Shown one piece after another: positions 17,096 through 28,819 of a DNA stretch of 64,000 nucleotides. Each line of letters starts with the position of its first letter. Within the stretch, counting starts at the first letter, position 1. The notes below the pieces were generated by a model, which was given only the letters and a program-made list of their open reading frames with translations, searched no databases and was not told the DNA's origin. This DNA comes from Melaminivora suipulveris (GTDB taxonomy: Bacteria; Pseudomonadota; Gammaproteobacteria; Burkholderiales; Burkholderiaceae_C). The position numbers and the translations under genes are program-made. The stretch lies in NCBI RefSeq assembly GCF_003008575.1, contig NZ_CP027667.1, positions 3,310,001 to 3,374,000 on the forward strand. Reading direction: 5' to 3'.

Positions 17096-17809
17096 TCAGC
17101 CGTCCCACCGCTCATGCCGCACCGGCAGTTGATTCAACTCATCCCGGTATTGCTGCCACCGAGGCATGAATCGATCCATCAACGCCCGAAAGCGCGCGTC
17201 GTGCCTGCGCTCGATCAGGTGCGCCAGCTCGTGCACCAGCACGTATTCCAGGCACTCGGGCGGCTTCTTGGCGAGCTCGGTGTTCAAGCGGATGGAGCGG
17301 CTCGCCGGGTTGCAACTGCCCCATTTGGTCTTCATGCGCTGCACATGAACGCGCGATGCCTGCACTTTCATCAGCGCCTGCCACTTGTCCAAAAGCGGCG
17401 GCAGCGTGGCCCTGATTTGCTCGCGGTACCACGCGTCCAGCAGCTGCGCGCGGCGCTCGGTGGCGGTTCCGGGGCGCACCGTCAGCACGATGCGGTTGCT
17501 CTGGCGAACGACGCGAGGCGCTGCCTCGTCCTCCATCACTGTCAGCAGGTAGCGCCTGCCCCATAGATAGTGGCTTTCGCGCTCGATGTATTCGCGCGGC
17601 GGCTCACGCTCCTGCGCGCGCACCTTGCGTTGCTGCGCCCTGATCCAGGGCAACCTGGAAATCGCAAACACGCGAATGGTGTCCAGCGCCATCTGCTTCG
17701 GGGCAGAGACGCGTACACGCCCATTTGGCGGGTACACGCTCAGGTGGACGTGCTTGATGGGCTTTCGGATCACCTCGGCGGTGGTGTCGCCCAGGTCGAT
17801 GATTTCCAC
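17096..17809 (-). CDS. YgjP/SprT-like zinc metallopeptidase (M48-like)
   Basis: A protein of about 237 residues of the YgjP family. The zinc site HELAH is followed 12 residues later by the conserved RHD of IERRHDARF, and the preceding MKTKWGSC is also typical. The substrate is unknown. I chose the GTG at 17809 because GGAG lies just upstream and it begins two bases past the hsdR stop; a GTG at 17833 would overlap hsdR. Genes of this family often sit directly downstream of hsdR, so it is treated as part of the restriction operon. Confidence 0.85.
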   Translation of the reverse strand: MEIIDLGDTTAEVIRKPIKHVHLSVYPPNGRVRVSAPKQMALDTIRVFAISRLPWIRAQQRKVRAQEREPPREYIERESHYLWGRRYLLTVMEDEAAPRVVRQSNRIVLTVRPGTATERRAQLLDAWYREQIRATLPPLLDKWQALMKVQASRVHVQRMKTKWGSCNPASRSIRLNTELAKKPPECLEYVLVHELAHLIERRHDARFRALMDRFMPRWQQYRDELNQLPVRHERWDG

Positions 17810-17811
17810 CG

Positions 17812-20800
17812 TCAATACTCCGACTGTGCACACAGAACCGGAAAGAGCCGCTCCACCTCTTGCACATCTTGAAGCACGCCGTACAGCGCCTGCTTGATCA
17901 CCAGCTCTTTGGCCTGCACGCCGCGCCAGCCATCGGGCCGCGCCAGCTTGATGGCCTTGTCGATCTTCAGCACCAGTGCCAGTGCGGGGTCCTCGTCGGT
18001 GTCCGCCGTGTGGTAGGCCGCCGGTGGCTCCGCCGCTTTGTGGGCTTGCAGCAGCGGCGAATACTTCAGATTGTTGAACAGCGCAAGCTTGCCCGGCGTG
18101 TCCAGCTTGCCGCTGGTGGGGTCTTGCGGGCCAGTCTGCACCTTGATGGCAATGTCGGCAACGCGCTGCAAATATTCTTCGTATTCGATGGCCCGGTCCT
18201 TGCGCAGCTGGATCAGCTCATGCAGCAGGGCGGACATTTTTTCGAAGTACGCCGGGTCGGTCAGGCGCTCCTTGACGATCTTGCTGCGCACGTTGTTTTC
18301 GATCGTCTCGGCGACAGCCTCTCGGTTGCCCTGCATGTCTGCCAGCTTGTTGGCAATCGCATCGGCAATGCCGGTCTTCACGATCAGATCGAGCAGCCCC
18401 ATGCCGTCGAACGGAGAAATCTTGCGCGGCTCGCTGGCTTCGATATAGGTGTCGATCAGGTGCCGCATATCGGCCTCGAAAGGCTTCAGATCCAGCGTTT
18501 CGCCGCTGGCCTTGCGGATGATCTCGCGCAGTGCCAGATAGCGGTCCAGTCGGCCCTTGATGGCTTTGGTATCCGCATCGCCATAGCCCGCCGCCGCCAT
18601 CTCGTCGGCCACATTCGCATAGGCCCGCAGCAGCGCCACCACGCCCTTGTAGAACGCCACGCGTTGCGGCTCGTGCCGGCTCAGGTCGTCGGCAATCTCG
18701 GTGTTGCCGCAAAAGTAGTGGATGTGTTCCAGCTCGCCCCTGGGCGGCGCCACCGGCTCGCACAGCAAGAACAGCGCCTCCAGCGCACTGTCCAGCCGTT
18801 CACGGCCCAGCGCCAGGCGGTCTTGCAGCATCACTTCTGGGTCGGTGCCGCCGGCGCTGTGATCAAGCTCCGAGGTGTACACCGCGATGGCCTTTTCCAC
18901 CTTCTTGAACAAGTCCTTGTAATCGACGATGTAGCCAAAATCCTTGTCGTCGCCGTCGAGCCGGTTGGTGCGGCAAATTGCCTGGAACAGGGCGTGGTCC
19001 TGCATGGATTTGTCGATGTACAGGTAGGTGCATGGCGGCGCGTCGAAACCCGTCAGCAGCTTGTCCACCACCACCAGCAGACGCATGTGAGCCGGCTCCT
19101 CGATGAACAGCGTCTTGGCCTGGTCTTCGTAGACTTCTGTTTTGGTCTTGCCCGGCTTCGGGGCCACATGCTCCAGCAGCGCCGTATAGGTGTTGTAGAT
19201 GAACTGCCTGTCAGTCTCCGTATTGGCGCCGACTTCCTCCAGCGTCACGTCCTTGGCCTGCGGGTTGTAGGAAGTGACGACCGCGCAGCGGCCCTTGAAC
19301 AGCGTCTTCTGAAACAAGGTGAAGTACTTGCACGCCTCGTAGATGCTCGACGCTACCAGGATGGCATTGCCGCGCTCGCTGGACAGACGCGGCTTGACCG
19401 TGAAATCAAAAATGATGTCCTCCACCACCCGATCCATGCGCGAGCGGGAGCTGAGCACGTTCTGCATCGTGCCCCACTGCTTTTTCAGCTCCTCTTTCTG
19501 CCAATCGTTCAGCGCCTTGGTCTTGGCGTCGAACCATTGGTCGATCTTGCCTTGCGAGCCGAGTTTTTGGTCGATGTCGCGCGCCTCGTACACCAGGTCC
19601 AGCACCACGCCGTCTTCCACCGCCTCGCTGAACTTGTAGGTGTGGATATAGCCGCCGAACACCTCCAGGCTGGTGGCCTTGTCGCGCTTGAGCAGTGGCG
19701 TGCCGGTGAAGCCGAAGAACACCGCGCGCGGCATCAGTGCCTTCATCACGCGGTGCAGCTTGCCGCCCTGGGTGCGGTGACATTCATCGACGAAGACGAA
19801 CACCTCGCCCACCGTGGGGCTGGGCTGTGCCGCCAGGTCGCGGATGAAAGCGTCGAAATCGGCATCGGCGCCCTTGGCAGTCGAGCCGAATTTGTGCACC
19901 AGCGAGCACAGCAGCCGCGGCGTGGTCTGGCCCAGCTGCGTCATCAGATCGCGCCCGCTGCTGCTGCGGTGGATGGCCTCGCCTGCGGCTGCGAACACCC
20001 GCGCGATCTGCTTGTCCAGCTCATCCCGGTCGGTGATGACCACCACCCGCGCCTGGGGGTTGTTTTCCAGAATCCACTTGGCCAGCAGCACCATCAAAAT
20101 GCTTTTGCCCGTGCCCTGGGTGTGCCAGACGATGCCGCCCTCGCGCTGGCGCACATGCTTTTGCGCGGCCTTGATGCCGAAGTACTGATGCACGCGCGGC
20201 AGCTTCTTCACGCCGCCGTCGAACAGCACGAAGTCGTGCATCAGCTCGATCAGGCGCGCCTTCTCGCACATCTTCAGCAGGTATTTGTCCAGCTTGAAGC
20301 GGCTGTTGTCGGCCTCGTCCTCCTTCCAGGTCAGGAAGTACTTTTCTGGCGTTTCGATGGTGCCGTATTGCAGCCCTTCCGAATCGTTGCCCGCCATCAC
20401 CAGTTGCACCGTGCTGAAGAACCAGGCGTTGAACTCCTCGCTCTGGTTCGACAGGTTCTGCCGGATTCCGTGGCCGATGCTCACGCGGCTGTTCTTCAGC
20501 TCCAGCACGCCGATGGCGATGCCGTTGACGTACAGCACCACGTCGGGCCGGCGCTGCTGCTTGCCTTTCAGGGTCACCTCTTCGGCAATGGCGAAGTCGT
20601 TGGCGGTGGGCTGCTTCCAGTTGATCAGGTGCACGGTCTGCGTCGGCTCGCCGGCCTCGGTCTTGACGGGTACGCCATAGCGCAGCAACTGGTACACGGC
20701 CTGGTTGTTGCCGTACAGGTTGCGCTCGGGGTGGCTGGCCTCCACGCGCAGCCGGTACAGCGCGGCGTTGATTTGGGCCGGTGTGTAGCCGCTGCGCTGC

Positions 20801-20946
20801 AGGTGCTGCGTCAGCAGGGCGTCTTCGATGTTGCTGTTGCCCGCGCGCTCGTGCCAGTCGCCCAGGTAGCGGTAGCCCAGCTCGTCACGGAACAGTTGCA
20901 CCACGCGCTGCTGCGTCGCCCGCTCGGGCTTGCCGATGTCCGTCAT
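17812..20946 (-). CDS. hsdR: Type I restriction enzyme, R (endonuclease/translocase) subunit HsdR
   Basis: A 1044-residue motor and nuclease subunit that, with HsdM and HsdS, cuts unmodified foreign DNA after ATP-driven translocation. The nuclease motif RPDVVLYVNG...VLELKN is at about residues 130-150. The helicase part has Walker A HTQGTGKSILMVLL and the DEAD-box-like VFVDECHRTQGG, with motif III GFTGTPLL. Length is normal and no frameshift is seen. It is separated from hsdS by a Fic gene and a small opposite-strand gene. The YgjP-like gene starts at its stop. Confidence 0.96.
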   Translation of the reverse strand: MTDIGKPERATQQRVVQLFRDELGYRYLGDWHERAGNSNIEDALLTQHLQRSGYTPAQINAALYRLRVEASHPERNLYGNNQAVYQLLRYGVPVKTEAGEPTQTVHLINWKQPTANDFAIAEEVTLKGKQQRRPDVVLYVNGIAIGVLELKNSRVSIGHGIRQNLSNQSEEFNAWFFSTVQLVMAGNDSEGLQYGTIETPEKYFLTWKEDEADNSRFKLDKYLLKMCEKARLIELMHDFVLFDGGVKKLPRVHQYFGIKAAQKHVRQREGGIVWHTQGTGKSILMVLLAKWILENNPQARVVVITDRDELDKQIARVFAAAGEAIHRSSSGRDLMTQLGQTTPRLLCSLVHKFGSTAKGADADFDAFIRDLAAQPSPTVGEVFVFVDECHRTQGGKLHRVMKALMPRAVFFGFTGTPLLKRDKATSLEVFGGYIHTYKFSEAVEDGVVLDLVYEARDIDQKLGSQGKIDQWFDAKTKALNDWQKEELKKQWGTMQNVLSSRSRMDRVVEDIIFDFTVKPRLSSERGNAILVASSIYEACKYFTLFQKTLFKGRCAVVTSYNPQAKDVTLEEVGANTETDRQFIYNTYTALLEHVAPKPGKTKTEVYEDQAKTLFIEEPAHMRLLVVVDKLLTGFDAPPCTYLYIDKSMQDHALFQAICRTNRLDGDDKDFGYIVDYKDLFKKVEKAIAVYTSELDHSAGGTDPEVMLQDRLALGRERLDSALEALFLLCEPVAPPRGELEHIHYFCGNTEIADDLSRHEPQRVAFYKGVVALLRAYANVADEMAAAGYGDADTKAIKGRLDRYLALREIIRKASGETLDLKPFEADMRHLIDTYIEASEPRKISPFDGMGLLDLIVKTGIADAIANKLADMQGNREAVAETIENNVRSKIVKERLTDPAYFEKMSALLHELIQLRKDRAIEYEEYLQRVADIAIKVQTGPQDPTSGKLDTPGKLALFNNLKYSPLLQAHKAAEPPAAYHTADTDEDPALALVLKIDKAIKLARPDGWRGVQAKELVIKQALYGVLQDVQEVERLFPVLCAQSEY

Positions 20947-21012
20947 GTGGGGTTTTCTCCCTGGCCGTTATTCTTCATTCAGTAGACTGTGCCGCTGTCA
21001 CCCAGCGCCATC

Positions 21013-21195
21013 ATGTCCAAGCTCAACACCACCGTCAGCTCCGCACGCAAGCCGCGCAAGCCCAGCGCGCAGGCCGTGCGCCGGGCGGTGGCCAGCTCCA
21101 CGGCGCTGGAAACGGGCGCGCCCGTGCGGCAGCTGGAGCAAAAGCTGCAAGACCGCAGCCGCCAGCGCTTCGCCCACGTCAAGCTGGCCGCCTGA
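21013..21195 (+). CDS. Small basic protein, possible Fic antitoxin
   Basis: A 60-residue protein rich in Arg, Ala and Ser (about 10 Arg). I do not recognise a family. Its centre contains STALET, which approximates the [S/T]xxxE[G/N] inhibitory motif of class I Fic antitoxins but has T in place of G/N. It is divergent from hsdR and convergent with the fic gene, with one base between the two stops. An in-frame GTG at 20989 could extend it by 8 residues. It may equally be a chance frame; no strong ribosome binding site is visible. Confidence 0.4.
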   Translation: MSKLNTTVSSARKPRKPSAQAVRRAVASSTALETGAPVRQLEQKLQDRSRQRFAHVKLAA

Positions 21196-21196
21196 T

Positions 21197-21823
21197 TCAC
21201 GCTGCCCCCGCATGCATCGCCTGCGCCACCAGTTGTTGCATCGGCGCATAGTCCAGATCCATGCTGCGGTGGATGGCCTGAATGTAGGCCGCCTTGCCTG
21301 CGCTCCACGCGCTGTAGTCCAGCGGGCCGCGGCCTGACTGCACCGCCATCACATCCGCCAGCAGGCGCGACAGCCGCCCGTTGCCCTCGCGAAAGGGGTG
21401 GATCAGGATGAACTCGACATGCGTGGTGGCGATGGCCTCAACCAGCGTGTCGGCATCCATGCCGTGGCAGGGCGTGAAACGGGCCAGGCAAGTGCGCTCG
21501 AACTGCGCCAGCAGCCGCGGCAGTTGCGCCGCAGCGGCGAACATGAAGCCGTCCTTGCCCATGTTCACCGAGCGCTCCTGGCCCGCCCAGGCATAGACGT
21601 TGCCCAGCCAGCGGCGGTGCCAGGTCTTCAAGTCCTGCACCGTCAACGCGCGACCCGGCAGGTGCTTGAGCAAGACCTCCTCGTACAGCCGCTGGAGCAG
21701 CTCCAGCTCCAGCTCGTCCATGTCCGCCGCGGACTGGATGCCCAGCTTGTTGGCCAGCACGCGGTCGCCGGAGCCGGGCTGGAATTCGCCTTGCGTGCCG
21801 TGGACGGAGTAGCGGTCGGTCAT
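21197..21823 (-). CDS. Fic/DOC family protein
   Basis: A 208-residue Fic-domain protein, probably transferring AMP from ATP onto a protein hydroxyl. The complete active-site motif HPFREGNGRLSR is at residues 142-153 with catalytic His142. The N-terminal QPGSGDRVLANKLGI is common in stand-alone Fic proteins. I see no [S/T]xxxE[G/N] inhibitory motif in its own sequence, so it may need a separate antitoxin. The start at 21823 avoids a leader overlapping a dispersed repeat. It sits between hsdS and hsdR on the same strand, as is seen in many type I loci. Confidence 0.88.
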   Translation of the reverse strand: MTDRYSVHGTQGEFQPGSGDRVLANKLGIQSAADMDELELELLQRLYEEVLLKHLPGRALTVQDLKTWHRRWLGNVYAWAGQERSVNMGKDGFMFAAAAQLPRLLAQFERTCLARFTPCHGMDADTLVEAIATTHVEFILIHPFREGNGRLSRLLADVMAVQSGRGPLDYSAWSAGKAAYIQAIHRSMDLDYAPMQQLVAQAMHAGAA

Positions 21824-21848
21824 GGGGCGTGGAGAGGGGGATATGTGG

Positions 21849-21905
21849 TCAAAAATGGCTTTAGCCCTGGGGATCAAGCGCGAGCAGCTCCGTTATTCAT
21901 AGCAA
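21849..21905 (+). repeat. Dispersed ~55-bp repeat, copy C
   Basis: Contains AAAAATGGCTTTAGCCC, ATCAAGCGCGAGCAGCT and ends TATTCATAGCAA. It lies between hsdS and fic and overlaps the last codons of hsdS. Confidence 0.75.
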
Positions 21906-22465
21906 CCGAATCCTGCCGGTCAGCAGGTCCTGCATCATGCCCTGCTTGATATGGCGGGCTTTGGCGAGGCGAGTTTCCAAGGACGTGAGCTCGGCGTCCA
22001 TGTCGCTGAGGAGGGTGGCGATGGCGGTTTGTTCGGCCAACGTAGGCGGCATGTTTATCTCGAAGTTCACAAATGCTGGGAGTCGCAGCGAATCTACCGT
22101 TGCTTTTACCGAGTTTTCCATGGCATGCAATCCGAAGTGCGTGGCCATGTAGTAATAAATAAATTTTCCTGAGACTTCATTTTTGAAGTGCGTGATCGCA
22201 TAGACACGCTGATGGACATCAAATTTCCCGTGAATGTAATGGAAAATTGATCCGATTCCGCCCTCTCCTGGAACCAAGACTGCTTCGCAATCATTCGAGA
22301 ATGTATTGATCCGCTCAATCGTTGATGATCGTACGAAAAATGGATAGGCACCGTCTTCTATCTTGTCATGGTTATTCCGGTTTCCGGTTTTTATACTTGC
22401 CACTTCCCCCAATTTCTTGATCACCCACTCGCCATAGAAGTCCGGCAATCGCCGCTTGCCAGTAA
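21897..22465 (-). pseudogene. hsdS: hsdS, 3' half (second target recognition domain), cut off by IS
   Basis: Encodes the C-terminal half of a type I specificity subunit: LTGKRRLPDF (spacer), a second recognition domain (WVIKKLGEVASIKTGNRNNH...) and the distal conserved helix (AEQTAIATLLSDMDAELTSLETRL). The half is low in GC, with many Asn, Lys and Ile codons, as usual for exchanged recognition domains. An open frame continues into the IS and could start at GTG 22493, but the normal start is separated from it by the 860-bp insertion. Joining it to the 5' half across one TTA gives an uninterrupted 372-residue protein. Confidence 0.9.
22463..22465. repeat. Target site duplication, left copy
   Basis: TAA on the plus strand (TTA on the coding strand), matching the copy at 23326-23328 on the other side of the IS. 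Confidence 0.8.
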
Positions 22466-23325
22466 GAGCGGCTAACAAAACCGTTCCATGCACCGCAGAC
22501 AGATGACAGCGCAGGCGAGCTTGAGCAAGGCCAGATGGGTGCCCAGTTGCCGCTCAAAGCGAATGCGCAGCTTGCCAAAGCCGGCCAGCCAGGCGTGCGT
22601 GCGCTCCACCACCCAGCGGTGGCGCCCTAGCCGCTGGCTGCTGTGCATGCCGCGCCGCGCGATGCGCGCCTGGATGCCGCGCTGGCGCAGTGCTGCGCGG
22701 CACTTGGCATAGTCGTAGCCCTTGTCCGCATGGAGGTTGTCCGGGCGCTTTCTCGGCCTGCCTTGCAAGCCAGGCACCGCTGGCACAGCGTCCAGCAGCT
22801 GTTCAAAGAGCATCGAGTCGTGCCGGTTGGCACCGCTGACCAAGATCGCCAGCGGTACGCCCCGCGCATCGGTCAGGATGTGGCGCTTGCTGCCAAGCTT
22901 GCCCCGATCCGTGGGGTTGGGCCCTGTCTCCTGACCCCCCGGGGGCTGGCAACGCTGGCGCCATCGACACTTGCTCGGCTCCAGTCGATCTGGTCATACT
23001 GGCGCAGCCGGCAAAGCAGTGCCTGGTGCAGCCGGTCCCAAACTCCCTCGCGCTGCCATTGCCTCAGGCGCCGCCAGCACGTCATGCCGCTGCCAAAGCC
23101 CAGCTCCTGGGGCAGCTCCTCCCACGGGATGCCGGTCATCAGGACGAACAAGATGCCGTTGAAGGCGGCGCGGTCATCCAGCCGAGGGCGCCCTCCCTTG
23201 GGCGAGGGCTGGGCAGCAGGCACCAGCAGCTCAAGTTCTTCCCAGAGCTTTTGACTGATCAAGGCGCGTTTCATCAGGATAGGGACTTCGATCCCGCGCA
23301 CAAGTTCCGGTATTGTTAGCCGCTC
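22466..23325 (-). mobile_element. IS5-family (IS427-group-like) insertion sequence, complete
   Basis: An 860-bp element with inverted terminal repeats beginning GAGCGGCTAACAA; 17 of the first 18 bases match between the ends. A 3-bp target duplication flanks it. Size, two overlapping transposase frames and terminal repeats fit the IS427 group. It lies inside hsdS in the same orientation as that gene. Both ends and the transposase look intact, so it may be recent and mobile. Confidence 0.93.
22472..23274 (-). CDS. IS5-family transposase made by programmed -1 frameshift (orfA/orfB)
   Basis: The upstream frame starts at 23274 (MKRALISQKLWEELELL), includes the DUF4096-like N-terminal domain and the first catalytic Asp in SVDGAS, and ends at 22873. 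The downstream frame carries the second Asp in LHADKGYDYAK and the Glu in RWVVERTHAWL. The two overlap at a run of C and G near 22935-22945; a -1 slip on the six G gives ...SPRGGQETGPNPTDRGKLGSK, which is the expected family sequence. This is normal for the group rather than a mutation. Confidence 0.9.
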
Positions 23326-23328
23326 TAA
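23326..23328. repeat. Target site duplication, right copy
   Basis: TAA on the plus strand, matching 22463-22465. Confidence 0.8.
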
Positions 23329-23878
23329 GCAGTTCCTGCAATGCGCCTTGTTTGATCTGGCACTTTTTGGCTATGAGTTGCTCCAGCGATTCGATTAACG
23401 CATCGGCATCGCGCAGGGCTTTGGCGATGGCTTGTTGTTCTTCCGATGCTGATGGGATGTTGAGTGCGACCTGATGTAGATCATTACGATTAACGCCAGG
23501 AACTCCGCTCTTCCCGCTATGCTCATGAAAGTCTACACGTTTCAGCGCGTAGGATATATATAGCGGATCGTTTCCGAAAAAATCCACAACATACAAAGTT
23601 GTGTTCAGTGGCCAGAAATTTTCATCTATGTAGAAGACTTGGCCAATAGTGCCGTATCGTCCTGTGACAACGCCGGGGCCATGAACTTTTGCCTCTGAGT
23701 GAAAGCCACCAACTCCCGCCGAAGTAATGATCGGTACGCCTCCCTTCGCGCGGTTCTTGTAAGGCAGGTCAAAACCCCGTTGAAGTTTTGATACTTTTCC
23801 CAGAGGCAGCGTCAACCAATCTTCTGGGATCGCCCCCGCTTCGGTCTGCTTGTAGCCCGCAGGCACGCTCACGCCCAT
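23326..23878 (-). pseudogene. hsdS: hsdS, 5' half (first target recognition domain), interrupted by IS
   Basis: Encodes about 184 native residues of the specificity subunit that directs HsdM and HsdR to their DNA site. It holds recognition domain 1 (LPLGKVSKLQRGFDLP...GVVTGRYGTIGQVFYIDEN) and the complete central conserved helix (EEQQAIAKALRDADALIESL...IKQGALQELL). The frame then reads into the IS and stops at 23231, adding about 31 foreign residues. Because a whole domain plus helix remains, the product could act as a half-subunit. The start at 23878 (MGVSVPAGYKQTEAG) is typical of HsdS. A dispersed repeat lies between it and hsdM. Confidence 0.9.
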
Positions 23879-23927
23879 ACCGCACTCCCAGCCTGCGCGC
23901 CACCGCCATTCCTGCCATATTTCAATC

Positions 23928-23982
23928 CAAAAACGCCTCCAGCCCTCGTGCAATAAGCGGGAGCAGCTATCAATTCAATAGT
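23928..23982 (+). repeat. Dispersed ~55-bp repeat, copy D
   Basis: Contains AAAAACGCCTCCAGCCC, AATAAGCGGGAGCAGCTATC and ends CAATAGT. It lies between hsdM and hsdS, where such subunit genes normally overlap or abut. Confidence 0.75.
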
Positions 23983-24002
23983 CCACAACAGCGTCGCCCT
24001 GC

Positions 24003-26426
<2,424 letters not shown>

Positions 26427-26558
26427 GGTGTCGCGCGTGCAGATTCGCAGCGGGCGATTGTGGACGAGGGGCGAGTTGCAACGCCGCTTCGCGGGGTGCT
26501 GCCCAGGGCAAGGCACCGGGATACTTCCGAGTTTTCATACTCTGGGAAAATACAGGCG

Positions 26559-27974
26559 ATGAGCGACGCACACGCCCCCACCTTGAACCTCCCCACCACC
26601 TCTACGCAGGCACCCAAAATCGGCTTCGTCAGCCTGGGCTGTCCCAAGAACCTCACCGACTCCGAACTGATCCTGACCCAGCTCTCGGCCGAGGGCTACC
26701 AGACCTCCAAGACCTTCCAGGGCGCGGACCTGGTGATCGTCAACACCTGCGGCTTCATCGACGACGCCGTGCGCGAGAGCCTGGACACCATCGGCGAGGC
26801 GCTGGCCGAGAACGGCCGCGTGATCGTCACCGGCTGCCTGGGCGCCAAGGCCGGCAAGGAGGGCGGCACGCTGATCCAGGACGTGCACCCCAGCGTGCTG
26901 GCGGTGACCGGGCCGCATGCGGCCCAGGAAGTCATGGACGCGGTGCACCGCAATTGCCCGAAGCCGCACGACCCCTTCCTGGACCTGGTGCCCGGCGCCA
27001 TCGGCGAGGCCGGCATCAAGCTGACCCCGCGCCACTACGCCTACATGAAGATCAGCGAGGGCTGCAACCACCGCTGCACCTTCTGCATCATCCCGTCCAT
27101 GCGCGGCGACCTGGTCTCGCGCCCCATTGGGGATGTGCTGAAGGAGGCGCGCGCGCTGTTCGAGGGCGGCGTCAAGGAGCTGCTGGTGGTCAGTCAGGAC
27201 ACCTCGGCCTACGGCGTGGACGTGAAGTACCGCACCGGTTTCTGGGACGGCAAGCCGGTGCGCACGCGGCTGCTGGAGCTGGTGCAGGCGCTGGGCGAGC
27301 TGGCAAAGCCATATGGCGCCTGGGTGCGGCTGCACTACGTTTATCCGTACCCCAGCGTGGACGAGATCGTCCCCCTGATGAGCGCCGGCCTGGTGCTGCC
27401 CTACCTGGACGTGCCGCTGCAGCACAGCCACCCCGACGTGTTGCGCCGCATGAAGCGCCCGGCCAGCGGCGAGCGCAACCTGGAGCGCATCCAGCGCTGG
27501 CGCGAGCAATGCCCCGAGCTGGTCGTCCGCAGCACCTTCATCGCCGGCTTTCCCGGCGAGACGGAGGAAGAGTTCCAGCACCTGCTGGACTTCGTGCGCG
27601 AGGCGCAAATCGATCGCGCCGGCTGCTTCGCCTACAGCGACGTGCCCGGCGCCGCAGCCAACAGCCTGCCCGGCATGCTGCCGATCGAGCTGCGCGAAGA
27701 GCGCCGCGCGCGCTTCATGGCGGTGGCCGAGGAAGTCTCCACCGCGCGCCTGGCGCAGCGCGTGGGCTCGACCATGCAGGTGCTGGTGGACAAGGCCGTG
27801 AGCCTGGGCAAGAAGGGCGGCGTGGGCCGCAGCTATGCCGATGCGCCCGAGATCGACGGCGTGGTGCACCTGCAGCCCGTGGAGAAAGCCAGCAAGACAT
27901 ACAAGAGCGGCGACTTCGTGCGCGCGCGCATCGTGGGCACGCAAGGGCATGACTTGGTCGGCGTGCCCGTTTGA
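26559..27974 (+). CDS. rimO: Ribosomal protein S12 methylthiotransferase RimO
   Basis: A 471-residue radical-SAM enzyme that adds a methylthio group to an aspartate of ribosomal protein S12. Its N-terminal domain carries [10 protein letters not shown] and [10 protein letters not shown], with cysteines of the auxiliary iron-sulfur cluster. The radical SAM motif CNHRCTFC is at about residues 168-175, and a C-terminal TRAM domain ([19 protein letters not shown]...) completes the family architecture. I chose the ATG at 26559 because the longer frame crosses the hsdM start. Its 3' neighbour efp converges on it across a bidirectional terminator. Confidence 0.96.
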   Translation: MSDAHAPTLNLPTTSTQAPKIGFVSLGCPKNLTDSELILTQLSAEGYQTSKTFQGADLVIVNTCGFIDDAVRESLDTIGEALAENGRVIVTGCLGAKAGKEGGTLIQDVHPSVLAVTGPHAAQEVMDAVHRNCPKPHDPFLDLVPGAIGEAGIKLTPRHYAYMKISEGCNHRCTFCIIPSMRGDLVSRPIGDVLKEARALFEGGVKELLVVSQDTSAYGVDVKYRTGFWDGKPVRTRLLELVQALGELAKPYGAWVRLHYVYPYPSVDEIVPLMSAGLVLPYLDVPLQHSHPDVLRRMKRPASGERNLERIQRWREQCPELVVRSTFIAGFPGETEEEFQHLLDFVREAQIDRAGCFAYSDVPGAAANSLPGMLPIELREERRARFMAVAEEVSTARLAQRVGSTMQVLVDKAVSLGKKGGVGRSYADAPEIDGVVHLQPVEKASKTYKSGDFVRARIVGTQGHDLVGVPV

Positions 27975-27975
27975 G

Positions 27976-28036
27976 TGCTATCGAAGATGTAGCTACGCGC
28001 CGTTGATTCACGCCGACTGAAGGCCAAAATGGCTTG
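27976..28036 (-). repeat. Dispersed ~55-bp repeat, copy E
   Basis: Minus-strand copy with TTTTGGCCTTCAGTCGGCGT, GTAGCTAC and TAGCA, directly after the rimO stop. Confidence 0.75.
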
Positions 28037-28054
28037 AAAACGGCGCTGAGGGCA

Positions 28055-28085
28055 CAAAAAAGGCTTCCCGGGGGAAGCCTTTTTT
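28055..28085. terminator. Bidirectional terminator between rimO and efp
   Basis: Stem GGCTTCCC/GGGAAGCC with A-run before and T-run after, so it can work for both converging genes. Confidence 0.9.
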
Positions 28086-28102
28086 GCTGGTGCCGCCGGC
28101 GC

Positions 28103-28657
28103 TCAGACGCGCTTGCGGTATTCGCCGGTGCGCGTGTCGATCTCGATCTTGTCGCCTTGCGAGACGAACAGCGGCACCGGCACTTCAAAGCCGGTGGCGA
28201 TCTTGGCGGGCTTGAGCACCTTGCCCGAGGTGTCGCCCTTGACGGCCGGCTCGGTCCAGGTGATCTCGCGCTCGACGCTGGTGGGCAGCTCCACCGAGAT
28301 GGCCTTGCCGTCGTAGAACACCACTTCGGCGGTCATGCCGTCTTCCAGGAAGCTGATGGCGTCGCCCATGTTGCCGGCTTCGACCTCGTACTGGTTGTAC
28401 TCGGTGTCCATCCAGACGTACATCGGGTCGGCGAAGTAGGAGTAGGTGCACTCCTTCTTGTCCAGCACCACGTTGTCGATCTTGTCGTCGGCCTTGAAGA
28501 CGACTTCGGTGCCCATGTTGTTGAGCAGCCCCTTGAGCTTCATGCGGACGGTGGCAGCACCGCGGCCGCCGCGGGCATATTCGGTGCGCAGCACGATCAT
28601 GGGGTCCTTGCCCTGCATGATGACGTTGCCGGCGCGGATTTCTTGAGCGAGTTTCAT
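28103..28657 (-). CDS. efp: Elongation factor P
   Basis: A 184-residue translation factor that rescues ribosomes stalled at consecutive prolines. It has the three beta-barrel domains of the family. The tip residue in domain I is Arg32 ([11 protein letters not shown]), the site rhamnosylated by EarP in the arginine-type EF-P subfamily, rather than lysine. The earP gene lies upstream on the same strand with 162 bases between, so modifier and target are likely coexpressed. Confidence 0.97.
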   Translation of the reverse strand: MKLAQEIRAGNVIMQGKDPMIVLRTEYARGGRGAATVRMKLKGLLNNMGTEVVFKADDKIDNVVLDKKECTYSYFADPMYVWMDTEYNQYEVEAGNMGDAISFLEDGMTAEVVFYDGKAISVELPTSVEREITWTEPAVKGDTSGKVLKPAKIATGFEVPVPLFVSQGDKIEIDTRTGEYRKRV

Positions 28658-28819
28658 GGCTTGGCCTATAGAGGTAAAGGTGGAGCCGCTCGCTCGAGGC
28701 GGGGCGAAACCGGCAGGCCTGCCTGGTCCACCCCGGCGCCGGGACGCTTGCGGCGGGGGCGCCAGCCGGTCTCGATCACGCTGAAAGAGCCAGCCACAGA
28801 TGGCGCAAAGCCCGCGATT

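Noticed and set aside
17860-20985. A 1041-codon open frame on the plus strand opposite hsdR
   Set aside because: It mirrors hsdR in a high-GC context, has no recognisable domain, and its composition (many His, Gln, Val, Leu) is typical of antisense shadows.
22873-22950. Apparent frameshift mutation in the transposase
   Set aside because: The two frames meet at a G-run in the way expected for programmed -1 frameshifting in IS427-group elements, so it is not evidence of decay.
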